Below, piece by piece: positions 8,312-17,032 of a stretch of 64,000 bases of DNA (positions within the stretch are counted from its first letter, which is position 1; each line of letters opens with the position of its first letter). The notes under the pieces were generated by a model, which saw only the letters and a program-made list of their open reading frames with translations, was not told the origin of the DNA and did no database searches. Both the position numbers and the translations under genes were made by a program. Source of the DNA: an uncultured Pseudomonadales bacterium (lineage in GTDB: Bacteria; Pseudomonadota; Gammaproteobacteria; Pseudomonadales; Cellvibrionaceae); assembly GCA_947489425.1 (NCBI GenBank), contig CANLDL010000004.1, positions 1 through 64,000 of the forward strand. The letters run 5' to 3'.

Positions 8312-9272
8312 TGAGACCTTAATTCAGTTGTTGGCCGATGGTCATTTTCATTCTGGTGAAGAACTCGCTCTACAGTTAAATGTTTCTCGGACAGCTGTTT
8401 GGAAAAGATTAAAAAAATTATCGGCCCTTGGTTTGGCAGTAGAGTCTGTAAAGGGTAGGGGGTATAGGCTCTCTCAGCCTTTGGAGTTACTAAACAAAGA
8501 GTTGATTGAGCATCATTTGCCTGAAAGTTCTCAAGCAGTTATTGATCAACTGATGTTGTTATCCTTAATTGACTCCACTAATAGCCATTTATTGGGTAAG
8601 GCCAAGTCCAATCATATTTCATCGAAAGCTAATGTTTGTTTGGCTGAATATCAATCTGGGGGGCGAGGCCGTCGAGGTCGTCAATGGGTAAGCCCTTATG
8701 GCAGTAACTTATATTTATCAATAGATTGGCAATTTGATGGAGGGGTTGCTGCCCTCGAAGGTTTGAGTCTTGCTGTCGGCGTTGTTATTGTGAGAGCGTT
8801 GTCGTCATTTGATTTGTCCGATGTTTCGCTTAAGTGGCCAAATGATATTTTGATGGATGGCGAAAAATTAGGTGGAGTGTTAATTGAGGTTGTGGGTGAC
8901 CATGCGGGGCCTTGTCGAGCAGTTATTGGTGTGGGTATCAATGTTAATATGCCGGCCCAAGACATTGAGATAGATCAGCCTTGGGTAGATTTAAAGGGGG
9001 TTTCTCGTAATCATCTAGCGGCTGCTTTAATCCATGAGCTAATTGAAATGCTCACCTTATTCGAATCGGATGGGCTTAAAGAGTACATGAAGGAGTGGCA
9101 ACAATTAGACGCATTTAAAGGTAAGATGGTGAGTGTAATTTCCGGCCAGAAGATAGTTTCGGGGCTTTGTTGTGGAATTGCCGATAATGGAGCGTTGGTA
9201 ATTGATGTTGATGGTGTAAAGCAAAATATGCATGGTGGTGAATTATCGTTAAGGTTGAGTCATGAACCTTGA
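8301..9272 (+). CDS. birA: Biotin--protein ligase / biotin operon repressor
   Basis: Bifunctional BirA: it makes biotinyl-AMP, attaches biotin to the acetyl-CoA carboxylase carrier protein and represses biotin genes. Residues 1-60 form the winged helix-turn-helix (LALQLNVSRTAVWKRLKKL). The catalytic domain has the biotin-binding loop GRGRRGRQW (121-129) and KWPND (178-182) followed by KLGGVLIE. The C-terminal SH3-like domain ends near 320. Translation starts at GTG, overlapping the alr end by 11 nt, and the 3' end overlaps coaX by 11 nt. The presence of the DNA-binding domain means the regulatory class. Confidence 0.95.
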   Translation: MISDETLIQLLADGHFHSGEELALQLNVSRTAVWKRLKKLSALGLAVESVKGRGYRLSQPLELLNKELIEHHLPESSQAVIDQLMLLSLIDSTNSHLLGKAKSNHISSKANVCLAEYQSGGRGRRGRQWVSPYGSNLYLSIDWQFDGGVAALEGLSLAVGVVIVRALSSFDLSDVSLKWPNDILMDGEKLGGVLIEVVGDHAGPCRAVIGVGINVNMPAQDIEIDQPWVDLKGVSRNHLAAALIHELIEMLTLFESDGLKEYMKEWQQLDAFKGKMVSVISGQKIVSGLCCGIADNGALVIDVDGVKQNMHGGELSLRLSHEP

Positions 9273-10044
9273 AGTTGATATGGGTAATACGCGTTTTAAA
9301 TGGAGATTAAGCGGCAATCAAAAGGTGATTGCTAGGGGTAGTATTACCAATAAAGAAATCCATAACCCAGAAAGCTTTGATGTATTGCTTTTGAGCTTCG
9401 GTGCTTGTCGACCTACTAAAGTGGGGGTGTCAAGCGTCTCTAGTCAGTATCGACATTGTTTTGATAGTTGGTGCCAGCAGAAGTTGGGGTTAACTCCTAG
9501 TTATTTAGATGTGTCAAAGCGTGCTGCCGGAGTGGTAAATGGTTACAGTCATGTTGAGCAAATGGGGGTGGACCGCTGGCTTGCCATGGTAGCAGCTTAT
9601 TCGGCGAGTAATAATGAGGCATGCTTGATTGTTGACTGCGGCAGTGCTTGTACTGTTGATATGATCTTGCTTGATGGGAAACACTTGGGTGGCTATATTG
9701 TCCCTGGTTTGAATTTGATGAAGGATGCATTATTTCGCGATACTGATCGCGTTAAACTTGAATCGATTGGTGAGTGTGGAGAGCTTTCTCCTGGACAAAC
9801 AACGCAAGATGCAGTGTCTTCGGGCTTGTGGGTTATGCTATTAGGTATGGTTAACTTTTCTTTAGATTGCTTATCCCAACAAGGTGTTACTAGCTTGTAC
9901 CTTGTGTTTACTGGAGGTAATGGTGAGCACTTGGCCAGCCTTTTTAATCGGCAATTGCTTGCTAGCTCACATAATCAAATCGTGTCTAGGGTAGAATTTA
10001 AATCAGACTTGGTCTTAGATGGTATCTCCTTATTGTTAGATTAA
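9262..10044 (+). CDS. coaX: Type III pantothenate kinase
   Basis: CoaX phosphorylates pantothenate, the first step of coenzyme A synthesis, and is not feedback-inhibited by CoA. The ASKHA-fold motifs are visible: phosphate loop DMGNTRFKW (6-14), MGVDRW (101-106), DCGSACTVD (125-133) and GGYIVPGL. It has 260 residues, normal for the family. It overlaps birA, as in Pseudomonas, where birA-coaX precede a SPOR-domain gene and the tRNA-tuf cluster. Confidence 0.95.
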   Translation: MNLEVDMGNTRFKWRLSGNQKVIARGSITNKEIHNPESFDVLLLSFGACRPTKVGVSSVSSQYRHCFDSWCQQKLGLTPSYLDVSKRAAGVVNGYSHVEQMGVDRWLAMVAAYSASNNEACLIVDCGSACTVDMILLDGKHLGGYIVPGLNLMKDALFRDTDRVKLESIGECGELSPGQTTQDAVSSGLWVMLLGMVNFSLDCLSQQGVTSLYLVFTGGNGEHLASLFNRQLLASSHNQIVSRVEFKSDLVLDGISLLLD

Positions 10045-10144
10045 ATACTGCTGGTAAATTTGAGATATTATGCGGTTTTGTTTTAGTGGGTGGAATGGGA
10101 TCTAGCGAGCCCAAACTGCCTTATAGGAAAATAAGAGAAGTAAT

Positions 10145-10855
10145 ATGCGTTGGATTGTCCTGAGTTTGTTGGTTGCCAATATAGCAGCGTTTGTATATAT
10201 GCAATTCTTTAGTCCAGAGGAGAGCTCTGCAGGAATCGTGGCAAATGCTCAGGAGTCAGTAACAAATGATTCTGGACAGTCTGTACAGTTGCTCAGTGAG
10301 CTTAAATCTTCGGGGGCTGACATCCAGTCAATTGCAGTAGTGCCAAAATCCTCCCCTTCAAAAAAAACAGTGAATGACTTGCTGTGTACTTTGGTGGGGC
10401 CATTTCCAAAGCTACTTAGAGCTGAATACTTTGTTGAGCAACTAGAGTCTTTAAGTGTAGTTTCTGAAATAAGAAGCATTGTTGTCAGTAGTGAGCCTGG
10501 ATTTTGGTTGCATTTGACACCAGAGAAATCTCGCCGAGACGCCTTGCGACGGTTAAGCGAATTGCAAGCTCGGGGTATTGATAGTTATGTTATCCCTGAT
10601 GGAAATTTAGCCAATGGTATCTCTTTGGGTATGTTTTCAAACAAAGAGCGTGCCGAGGCTATGGAAAAGCGCATCGAAGAGCAAGGTTATAAGCCTCAAT
10701 TAATTGATGTTCCTCGCGAGCAAAAAGAGCTTTGGGTATTTTTACCTAGGGCAGAATCGAGCAAAATTAGTGATGAAAAGTGGTTAAAGCTAATTTCTGC
10801 AGAAGATTTGTTACAAAAACGACAAAATGTGTGCGCAGATCTTGCGTCTTTGTAA
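10145..10855 (+). CDS. SPOR-domain-like membrane protein
   Basis: A 236-residue protein with an N-terminal transmembrane anchor (about residues 3-20) and a Ser-rich linker to about 75. A C-terminal region then resembles SPOR repeats: LCTLVGPF about 80-90 and SLGMFSNKERAEAMEKRIEE about 160-180. SPOR domains bind denuded glycan strands at division septa. The position between coaX and the tRNA-tuf cluster is the one held by a SPOR-type gene in Pseudomonas. AAGAGAAG precedes the ATG. Function is inferred from domain and context only. A promoter for the tRNA cluster overlaps its last codons. Confidence 0.75.
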   Translation: MRWIVLSLLVANIAAFVYMQFFSPEESSAGIVANAQESVTNDSGQSVQLLSELKSSGADIQSIAVVPKSSPSKKTVNDLLCTLVGPFPKLLRAEYFVEQLESLSVVSEIRSIVVSSEPGFWLHLTPEKSRRDALRRLSELQARGIDSYVIPDGNLANGISLGMFSNKERAEAMEKRIEEQGYKPQLIDVPREQKELWVFLPRAESSKISDEKWLKLISAEDLLQKRQNVCADLASL

Positions 10856-10870
10856 AAGTTTCTCTAAAAT
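10842..10870 (+). promoter_or_regulatory. Sigma-70 promoter of the tRNA-tuf1 operon
   Basis: -35 TTGCGT, 17-bp spacer, -10 TAAAAT, followed by the GC-rich discriminator CCCGCC. It overlaps the end of the SPOR gene and lies about 55 nt before the first tRNA. Confidence 0.75.
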
Positions 10871-10924
10871 CCCGCCTCCATTCGTAAATGACTAGATGTT
10901 AATAGTTGTTTAGGGATAGAAATT

Positions 10925-11000
10925 GCTGGCGTAGCTCAGTTGGTAGAGCAGCTGACTTGTAATCAGCAGGTCGTAGGTTCGACTCCTATCGCCAGCTCCA
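10925..11000 (+). tRNA. tRNA-Thr (TGT)
   Basis: 76 nt; acceptor GCTGGCG / CGCCAGC, anticodon loop CTTGTAA with TGT, T arm GTTCGACTC, encoded CCA end. First of the four-tRNA block before tuf, equivalent to thrU of E. coli. Confidence 0.97.
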
Positions 11001-11169
11001 ACTTTTAAATGCCTGCTGTTTTGGCAGCAGGCATTGTTTTATGTATTAGCTTGTGCTGATGTTGTTGGTTGCTGAGTTAATGTGTTGGGTATGAATAATA
11101 GTTGTTAAGTTGTTTCATGCCCTAAGTTCGTTATATTAATTATTTAATAATAGCGTAACTAAAATTGCC

Positions 11170-11253
11170 GCAGGGGTTCCAGAGTGGCCAAATGGATCAG
11201 ACTGTAAATCTGACGCGAAAGCTTCGGTGGTTCGAATCCACCCCCCTGCACCA
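11170..11253 (+). tRNA. tRNA-Tyr (GTA)
   Basis: 84 nt with the long variable arm typical of tRNA-Tyr; acceptor GCAGGGG / CCCCTGC, anticodon GTA in ACTGTAAAT, T arm GGTTCGAATCC, encoded CCA. Confidence 0.97.
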
Positions 11254-11293
11254 TATTTGTTTTATTGGTCTTGCTTGGTTTATTGAGTGATTC

Positions 11294-11367
<74 letters not shown>

Positions 11368-11432
11368 GTTGCGAAAGTGCTTGGTTCGAATGGTTGTGTT
11401 AGTTGTATGCTGGCTGCCGCTTTTAAAAGTTT

Positions 11433-11508
11433 GCTCATGTAGCTCAGTTGGTAGAGCACACCCTTGGTAAGGGTGAGGTCGGCAGTTCAAATCTGCTCAT
11501 GAGCTCCA
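11433..11508 (+). tRNA. tRNA-Thr (GGT)
   Basis: 76 nt; acceptor GCTCATG / CATGAGC, anticodon loop TTGGTAA with GGT, T arm AGTTCAAATCT, encoded CCA. Last tRNA before tuf1, equivalent to thrT. Confidence 0.97.
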
Positions 11509-11670
11509 TGTGTTTAGGGCAAGTTAGGGTCAATAGTTAAGTTAGAGCGGCTTACCTTTTATCTTTTTACTAGTGAATAGATAAGTGGGTATGCTGTTTT
11601 TTTGTATGTAAGTTTTGTTTTTATATTGATAGTTGCGTAATGATTGCGCATAAAATTGGAGATGCTCACA

Positions 11671-12894
11671 ATGGCAAAAGAAAAGTTTGAACGTAATAAG
11701 CCCCACGTCAATGTGGGCACGATTGGTCACGTTGACCATGGTAAAACCACTTTAACAGCAGCGTTAACACGCGTTTGTGCAGAAGTATGGGGCGGTGCAG
11801 CTGTTGCATTCGACGGTATCGATAATGCACCAGAAGAGCGTGAGCGCGGTATTACTATTGCAACCTCACACGTTGAATACGATTCACCTTCACGTCACTA
11901 CGCACACGTAGACTGCCCAGGTCACGCCGACTATGTTAAAAACATGATCACCGGTGCGGCTCAAATGGATGGCGCTATCTTAGTGTGTGGTTCAACTGAT
12001 GGCCCTATGCCGCAAACACGTGAGCACATCTTGCTTTCACGTCAGGTGGGTGTTCCTTACATCGTTGTATTCCTAAACAAAGCTGACCTACTTGCAGAAG
12101 ACTGTGGTGGCGTTGACTCAGAAGAATACGCAGAAATGCTAGAGCTGGTTGAAATGGAGCTACGTGAGCTACTAGATACTTACGAATTCCCAGGCGACGA
12201 CACGCCAATTATTCCGGGTTCTGCATTAATGGCGCTTAACGGCGAAGACGATAACGAGCTAGGTACCACTGCTGTTAAGAAGCTAGTAGAAACCTTAGAT
12301 GAGTACATTCCTGAGCCAGAGCGTGCTATCGATCAGCCATTCCTAATGCCTATCGAAGACGTATTCTCAATCTCTGGTCGCGGTACCGTTGTGACTGGTC
12401 GTGTTGAGCGCGGTATCATCAAAGTTGGTGAAGAGATCGAAATCGTTGGTATTAAAGACACTACCAAGACCACTTGTACTGGTGTTGAAATGTTCCGTAA
12501 GTTGCTTGACGAAGGTCGTGCAGGTGAGAACGTTGGTGTTTTGCTACGTGGTACTAAGCGTGAAGAGATTGAGCGCGGTCAAGTATTGTGTGTGCCAGGT
12601 TCTGTTAAGCCACACACTAAGTTCGAAGCTGAAGTGTATGTGTTATCAAAAGACGAAGGTGGCCGTCACACGCCATTCTTTAAAGGCTACCGTCCACAGT
12701 TCTACTTCCGTACGACTGACGTAACTGGCGCATGTGAGTTACCAGAGGGCGTAGAAATGGTTATGCCTGGTGATAACATCCAAATGGAAGTGACTTTGAT
12801 TCACCCGATTGCGATGGAAGACGGTCTACGTTTTGCGATTCGCGAAGGTGGTCGTACCGTTGGTGCGGGTGTTGTTGCTAAAATCATCGAATAG
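11671..12894 (+). CDS. tuf: Elongation factor Tu, copy 1
   Basis: EF-Tu carries aminoacyl-tRNA to the ribosome in a GTP-dependent way. At 407 residues it shows the P-loop GHVDHGKTT (about 19-27), DCPGHADY and the NKAD guanine motif, then domains 2 and 3 ([31 protein letters not shown]). A frame extension to 11644 exists, but [12 protein letters not shown] at 11671 is the universal start. It is the last gene of the tRNA(Thr-Tyr-Gly-Thr)-tuf unit. The protein is identical to copy 2 at 32470. By eye the two coding sequences differ at one internal site (codon 20, CAC/CAT) and in the last two codons. Confidence 0.98.
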   Translation: MAKEKFERNKPHVNVGTIGHVDHGKTTLTAALTRVCAEVWGGAAVAFDGIDNAPEERERGITIATSHVEYDSPSRHYAHVDCPGHADYVKNMITGAAQMDGAILVCGSTDGPMPQTREHILLSRQVGVPYIVVFLNKADLLAEDCGGVDSEEYAEMLELVEMELRELLDTYEFPGDDTPIIPGSALMALNGEDDNELGTTAVKKLVETLDEYIPEPERAIDQPFLMPIEDVFSISGRGTVVTGRVERGIIKVGEEIEIVGIKDTTKTTCTGVEMFRKLLDEGRAGENVGVLLRGTKREEIERGQVLCVPGSVKPHTKFEAEVYVLSKDEGGRHTPFFKGYRPQFYFRTTDVTGACELPEGVEMVMPGDNIQMEVTLIHPIAMEDGLRFAIREGGRTVGAGVVAKIIE

Positions 12895-12948
12895 TATGAT
12901 GATTATTGTCTCTCTTTAGAGGGGCTAGATTGTTAGCAGTTATTGCTG

Positions 12949-12986
12949 GCTAAGCCGGGTCGTTTTGCGTCTCGGCTTAGCTTTTT
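12949..12986 (+). terminator. Terminator after tuf1
   Basis: A 9-bp perfect stem GCTAAGCCG / CGGCTTAGC is followed by TTTTT. Confidence 0.88.
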
Positions 12987-13010
12987 GTTGTCTAACAATA
13001 ATTGTTTTAT

Positions 13011-13086
13011 AGGCCAGTAGTTCAATTGGTAGAGCGTCGGTCTCCAAAACCGAAAGTTGGGGGTTCGAGTCCCTCCTGGCCTGCCA
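13011..13086 (+). tRNA. tRNA-Trp (CCA)
   Basis: 76 nt; acceptor AGGCCAG / CTGGCCT, anticodon loop CTCCAAA with CCA, T arm GGTTCGAGTCC, encoded CCA end. It precedes secE, the usual gammaproteobacterial arrangement. Confidence 0.97.
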
Positions 13087-13182
13087 CTCACTAATAAAAT
13101 TTATTGGCGAGTGATGTTTAGAGTGTTTATTGGGTTTGAGTGCATCTTGGGTGCTTTCGACCAGTATGAGACGAGGTTTTAA

Positions 13183-13557
13183 GTGAGCGAAAAAGCAAAC
13201 ACTAATGATAAAAGCTATCCCTATGGCTGGTTGCGCTGGCTAGTTGTGGCCGCTTTAGTAGCTGGCGGTATAGTTTTAAATTCTGTGTATGGCGATGAGC
13301 CAGTTTTATATAGAGTTGTTGGATTAGTTGTTGTTGCTGCCATTGCCTTATGGATTGCTATTCATACAGAGCGTGGCTCATCAGTTTGGGAGGTGGTTAA
13401 GTCTGCACAAACTGAAGTTCGTAAAGTGGTGTGGCCAACCCGTCAAGAGACGCATCAGACAACGCTAATTGTTGTTGTTTTGGTTATTTTGATGGCATTT
13501 ATTTTATGGGGGCTAGATTCTATCTTGGGATGGATTGCCTCTTCTATTATCGGGTAG
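13183..13557 (+). CDS. secE: Preprotein translocase subunit SecE
   Basis: SecE clamps SecY in the Sec translocon. The 124-residue protein has three hydrophobic segments (about 19-37, 45-62 and 96-118), the long gammaproteobacterial form. The conserved amphipathic helix with [13 protein letters not shown] lies before the last helix. It starts at GTG with an ACGAGG-type ribosome binding site. nusG begins 8 nt downstream and tRNA-Trp lies upstream, the standard order. Confidence 0.96.
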   Translation: MSEKANTNDKSYPYGWLRWLVVAALVAGGIVLNSVYGDEPVLYRVVGLVVVAAIALWIAIHTERGSSVWEVVKSAQTEVRKVVWPTRQETHQTTLIVVVLVILMAFILWGLDSILGWIASSIIG

Positions 13558-13565
13558 TTAACACT

Positions 13566-14099
13566 ATGGCTAAACGCTGGTACGTCGTACACGCCTATTC
13601 AGGATATGAAAAGAAAGTTGCGCTTGCGTTGCAAGAGCGCATAGATCTTCACGATATGCAGGAATTCTTTGGTGAGGTCTTAGTGCCCACTGAAGAAGTT
13701 GTTGAAATGCGTGGCGGTCAAAAACGTAAATCCGAGAGAAAGTTTTTCCCAGGTTACGTATTAGTGCAAATGGAGTTGAATGATGACTCTTGGCACTTGG
13801 TGAAAGATACGCCCCGAGTGATGGGCTTTATTGGTGGCAAGGCAGATAAGCCAGCTCCAATTACGAATAAAGAGGCTGAGTTGATCCTTCAGCGTATGGA
13901 TGACTCTGTCGAAGCACCTAAACCTAAGACTCTATTTGAGCCTGGCGAAATGGTGCGCGTTATTGATGGACCCTTTAACGACTTTAATGGCGTTGTTGAA
14001 GAAGTTAATTACGAGAAAAACCGCCTACAAGTGGCTGTCCTTATTTTTGGGCGTTCAACACCTGTAGAGCTTGAGTTTGGTCAGGTCGAAAAAGTTTAA
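13566..14099 (+). CDS. nusG: Transcription termination/antitermination factor NusG
   Basis: NusG binds the RNA polymerase clamp, aids Rho termination and couples transcription to translation. It has 177 residues. The NGN domain begins with [18 protein letters not shown] and contains [10 protein letters not shown]. The KOW domain has [25 protein letters not shown]. The in-frame upstream extension to 13431 is inside secE; ATG 13566 fits all homologues. Confidence 0.97.
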   Translation: MAKRWYVVHAYSGYEKKVALALQERIDLHDMQEFFGEVLVPTEEVVEMRGGQKRKSERKFFPGYVLVQMELNDDSWHLVKDTPRVMGFIGGKADKPAPITNKEAELILQRMDDSVEAPKPKTLFEPGEMVRVIDGPFNDFNGVVEEVNYEKNRLQVAVLIFGRSTPVELEFGQVEKV

Positions 14100-14270
14100 G
14101 CAGGTATTTACTTGCTAGAAAGTTTTGTAGCGATGCATTAGGTCTTGCTACAAAAATATGGTGGTTTTTCTTGTTGCTGATAAGCAGTAGGTAAAACCTA
14201 AAGGGGAGCCAATGATAAACAGAGCCCAGCTTTGTTTGGAGGCGTTATACCCATTTAACTGGAGTTGATA
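14100..14270 (+). promoter_or_regulatory. Leader region of rplK-rplA
   Basis: A 171-nt gap between nusG and rplK. It contains AAAGGGGAGCC and several short fold-back segments. In related bacteria L1 represses this unit by binding the leader. I cannot place a clear -35/-10 pair here, so the L1 site is inferred from position. Confidence 0.4.
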
Positions 14271-14705
14271 ATGGCTAAAAAAGTCGAAGCTTATATTAAG
14301 CTACAAGTGCCTGCTGGACAGGCAAATCCAAGTCCCCCTGTTGGTCCTGCACTAGGTCAGCACGGCGTTAATATCATGGAATTTTGTAAAGCATTTAACG
14401 CTCAGACGCAAAGTCTTGAAGCCGGTGCGCCAGTTCCTGTTGTGATCAGTGTTTATAGTGATCGCAGCTTTACCTTCGCAATGAAAACTCCGCCAGCTGC
14501 GTTCTTATTACGCAAAGCTGCAGGTATTGCGAAAGGTAGTCCTCGTCCTAATACTGAAAAAGTCGGTAAAGTGACTCGTGAGCAATTAGAAGAAGTGGCT
14601 AAAGCAAAAATGCCAGACCTTACGGCTGCTGATATGGATGCTGCTGTGCGTACTATCGCGGGTAGCGCGGTAAGTGCTGGTCTAGAAGTGGAAGGGGTAG
14701 TTTAA
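14271..14705 (+). CDS. rplK: 50S ribosomal protein L11
   Basis: L11 binds 23S rRNA at the GTPase-associated centre and is needed for RelA activation. It has 144 residues starting [32 protein letters not shown], an almost invariant N-terminus. GGAG precedes ATG 14271; a TTG six bases upstream is in frame but not favoured. rplA follows after one base. Confidence 0.98.
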   Translation: MAKKVEAYIKLQVPAGQANPSPPVGPALGQHGVNIMEFCKAFNAQTQSLEAGAPVPVVISVYSDRSFTFAMKTPPAAFLLRKAAGIAKGSPRPNTEKVGKVTREQLEEVAKAKMPDLTAADMDAAVRTIAGSAVSAGLEVEGVV

Positions 14706-14706
14706 G

Positions 14707-15402
14707 ATGGCGAAATTAACTAAGCGTAAAAAGTTAATCAACGAAAAACTTGATCCTACTAAGCAGTATTCTATCGACGAGGCCGTTTCGTTAATTAAAG
14801 AGTTGGCAACCGTTAAGTTTGAAGAAACAATTGATGTGGCGATTAACTTGGGTATTGATCCTCGTAAATCTGACCAAGCTGTTCGTGGTGCGACTTCTTT
14901 GCCGCATGGTACGGGTAAAACCGTACGTGTTGCTGTATTTACTCAAGGCGATAATGCAGAAGCTGCAAAAGCAGCGGGTGCAGACCTTGTTGGTATGGAC
15001 GAACTTGCTGCAGAAGTTAAAAAAGGCAATATGGACTTTGATGTTGTTATTGCAGACCCTGCCGCTATGCGTGTTGTTGGTCAGTTAGGTCAAATTCTTG
15101 GGCCTCGTGGTTTAATGCCTAACCCTAAAACGGGTACGGTTACGCCAGATGTTGCGACTGCCGTTAAAAATGCTAAAGCCGGTCAGGTGCGTTTCCGTGC
15201 TGATAAAGGCGGTATTATTCATGGTGGTATTGGTCGTGTGACTTTTGAACCAGCAGCAATTAAAGAAAATCTTGAAGCGTTATTAGCGGATCTTAAAAAA
15301 GCTAAGCCTGCCTCTGCTAAAGGTGTTTTCTTAAAGAAAGTATCGCTAAGCAGCACAATGGGCCCAGGCGTTGCAGTTGATCTGGCTTCTCTAGAAGTTT
15401 AA
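14707..15402 (+). CDS. rplA: 50S ribosomal protein L1
   Basis: L1 forms the mobile L1 stalk near the E site and autoregulates the L11 operon. It has 231 residues, normal length, with [15 protein letters not shown] and the [15 protein letters not shown] segment characteristic of the family. It is translationally coupled to rplK (1-nt gap). Confidence 0.98.
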   Translation: MAKLTKRKKLINEKLDPTKQYSIDEAVSLIKELATVKFEETIDVAINLGIDPRKSDQAVRGATSLPHGTGKTVRVAVFTQGDNAEAAKAAGADLVGMDELAAEVKKGNMDFDVVIADPAAMRVVGQLGQILGPRGLMPNPKTGTVTPDVATAVKNAKAGQVRFRADKGGIIHGGIGRVTFEPAAIKENLEALLADLKKAKPASAKGVFLKKVSLSSTMGPGVAVDLASLEV

Positions 15403-15774
15403 TTCTAGTTAAGCCCAAAAGAACTTTGGGGTCTGCAACGTTTACTATTGTTTAGTTAATCGATGCAGACCGTCAAAGACCGTAGGAGCATAAGCTTTTA
15501 TTTGCCTTATGAGGTAAGTCGTTTTAAGTGAATGCTTAATCTACTATTCGGGTTTTAGTGTGTTGTCAAAACCTGATGTAAAAGTAATCCTTCGCAGACG
15601 GTGAGACCCGATCTAGTGTGGTAATGAGGTATCAAAAATCACAATAGATTTTTCACCAAATAGGCTTGTTTTGCAATTATTGATGTTATTTAAACAGTAA
15701 CTGCAAGATGAGTAGTTTTAACGATTAATTCAATTGAGTTTATCATTGTTTTAATCAAACCCAGGAGAAAACTC
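15403..15774 (+). promoter_or_regulatory. rplJ leader (L10 autoregulatory leader)
   Basis: A 372-nt untranslated stretch before rplJ. It opens with a perfect stem GGTCTGCA / TGCAGACC (15430-15471), followed by GTCAAAGACCGTAGGAGC. Further on (about 15595) GCAGACGGTGAGACCCGAT recalls the kink-turn region bound by L10(L7/L12)4. Position and length match the known L10 leader of gammaproteobacteria. No clear promoter was identified inside it. Confidence 0.65.
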
Positions 15775-16305
15775 GTGGCATTAGCATTACAAGACAAGAA
15801 ACAAATTGTCGCTGAGGTTAACGAGACTGCCAGTAACGCTTTGTCGTTAGTTATTGCAGACGCCCGTGGCGTTAATGTAACTGATATGACAGCGCTGCGT
15901 AAATTGGCACGCGAAAGCGGTGTTCAGCTTCGTGTAGTTCGCAATACTCTTGCGAAACGCGCGTTTTCTGAAACTGAATTCGATTGTGTTAATGAAACGT
16001 TAGTCGGCCCGTCAATCTTTGGTTTTTCTATGGAAGACCCAGGGGCTGCGGCTCGAATCTTTAAAGATTTCGCGAAAGAAAACGAAAAATTTGAAGTTAA
16101 AGCGCTATCAGTAGGCGGAAAATTACTAGACGCAAATCAGATCGATGCGTTAGCGAAACTACCAACACGCGACCAAGCGTTGGGTATGCTAGCAAGCGTG
16201 ATGATCGCACCAGTTACCAAGTTGGTAAGAACTTTCAACGAAGTTCCAACAAAAGTTACTCGTGTAGTTGCGGCAGTTCGAGACCAAAAACAAGACGCTG
16301 CTTAA
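15775..16305 (+). CDS. rplJ: 50S ribosomal protein L10
   Basis: L10 is the base of the ribosomal stalk and, with L7/L12, represses its own operon. The 176-residue protein has the rRNA-binding N-terminal domain ([36 protein letters not shown]) and a C-terminal helix that binds L7/L12 dimers. It starts at GTG with AGGAG eight bases upstream. Confidence 0.98.
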   Translation: MALALQDKKQIVAEVNETASNALSLVIADARGVNVTDMTALRKLARESGVQLRVVRNTLAKRAFSETEFDCVNETLVGPSIFGFSMEDPGAAARIFKDFAKENEKFEVKALSVGGKLLDANQIDALAKLPTRDQALGMLASVMIAPVTKLVRTFNEVPTKVTRVVAAVRDQKQDAA

Positions 16306-16369
16306 TTAATTATTCCCTAATTAATTTTGTAGTTAAATTATTATTTATTTTATATCGGAGATCTGAGTC

Positions 16370-16747
16370 ATGGCTCTATCTAAAGATGACATTCTAAATG
16401 CGATTGCTGAAATGTCAGTAATGGAAGTTGTTGAACTAGTTGAAGCAATGGAAGAAAAATTTGGCGTTTCTGCTGCAGCGGCTGTTGCTGTTGCTGCACC
16501 TGCTGGCGGTGACGCTGGTGGTGCTGCTGAAGCTCAAACTGAGTTTGACGTTGTTCTAACTGGTATCGGTGAGAAGAAAGTTAACGTAATTAAAGCAGTT
16601 CGTGCTATCACTGGCCTTGGCTTGAAAGAAGCTAAAGCAATGGTTGAAAGTGCTCCAGCAGCTGTTAAAGAAGGCGCTTCTAAAGAAGATGCTGAAGCTG
16701 CAAAAGCTCAGCTTGAAGAAGCAGGCGCAACTGCTGAATTGAAATAA
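16370..16747 (+). CDS. rplL: 50S ribosomal protein L7/L12
   Basis: Stalk protein present as several dimers that recruit translation factors. It has 125 residues: N-terminal dimerisation helices ([29 protein letters not shown]), an Ala/Gly hinge (about 36-52) and a globular C-terminal domain with [29 protein letters not shown] precedes the ATG. Confidence 0.98.
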   Translation: MALSKDDILNAIAEMSVMEVVELVEAMEEKFGVSAAAAVAVAAPAGGDAGGAAEAQTEFDVVLTGIGEKKVNVIKAVRAITGLGLKEAKAMVESAPAAVKEGASKEDAEAAKAQLEEAGATAELK

Positions 16748-16787
16748 TTCAGTATTGTGTTGAAGCCTTTCTTTAAAAGATAGGCTT

Positions 16788-16819
16788 AAGGCTGGCGGGT
16801 TTTACCTGCCGGCCTTTTT
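16788..16819 (+). terminator. Attenuator/terminator between rplL and rpoB
   Basis: A stem AAGGCTGGCGGG / CCTGCCGGCCTT with a 4-5 nt loop and TTTTT tail. In E. coli a partial terminator at this place lowers rpoBC expression relative to rplJL; the same role is inferred. Confidence 0.8.
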
Positions 16820-16891
16820 CCGTTTTTTATGATTACTTGTTTAAATGATTATAAATAGCAGAAAACAGATGATTTAACAGAGCGATTGCTG

Positions 16892-16990
16892 CAAATGTTT
16901 TTACACATTTGTATTAATAATCGAACTGTAGTGACAGGATGTTAATAAAACGTAATAAAGCATTACCGTGTCTTACATGATTATGCTTTA
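16892..16990 (+). other. Two hairpins in the rplL-rpoB spacer
   Basis: CAAATGT / ACATTTG (16892-16911) and TAAAGCAT / ATGCTTTA (16956-16990). They sit where E. coli has an RNase III processing site; a processing role is inference. Confidence 0.35.
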
Positions 16991-17032
16991 AGTGGTGTCA
17001 CAACCCAATTTGTAACAGGCTGAGGAATACAG

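Noticed and set aside
12005-12208. Frames within tuf1 and tuf2 that appear twice with identical translations
   Set aside because: They repeat only because the two tuf genes are identical; they are antisense or shifted shadows.
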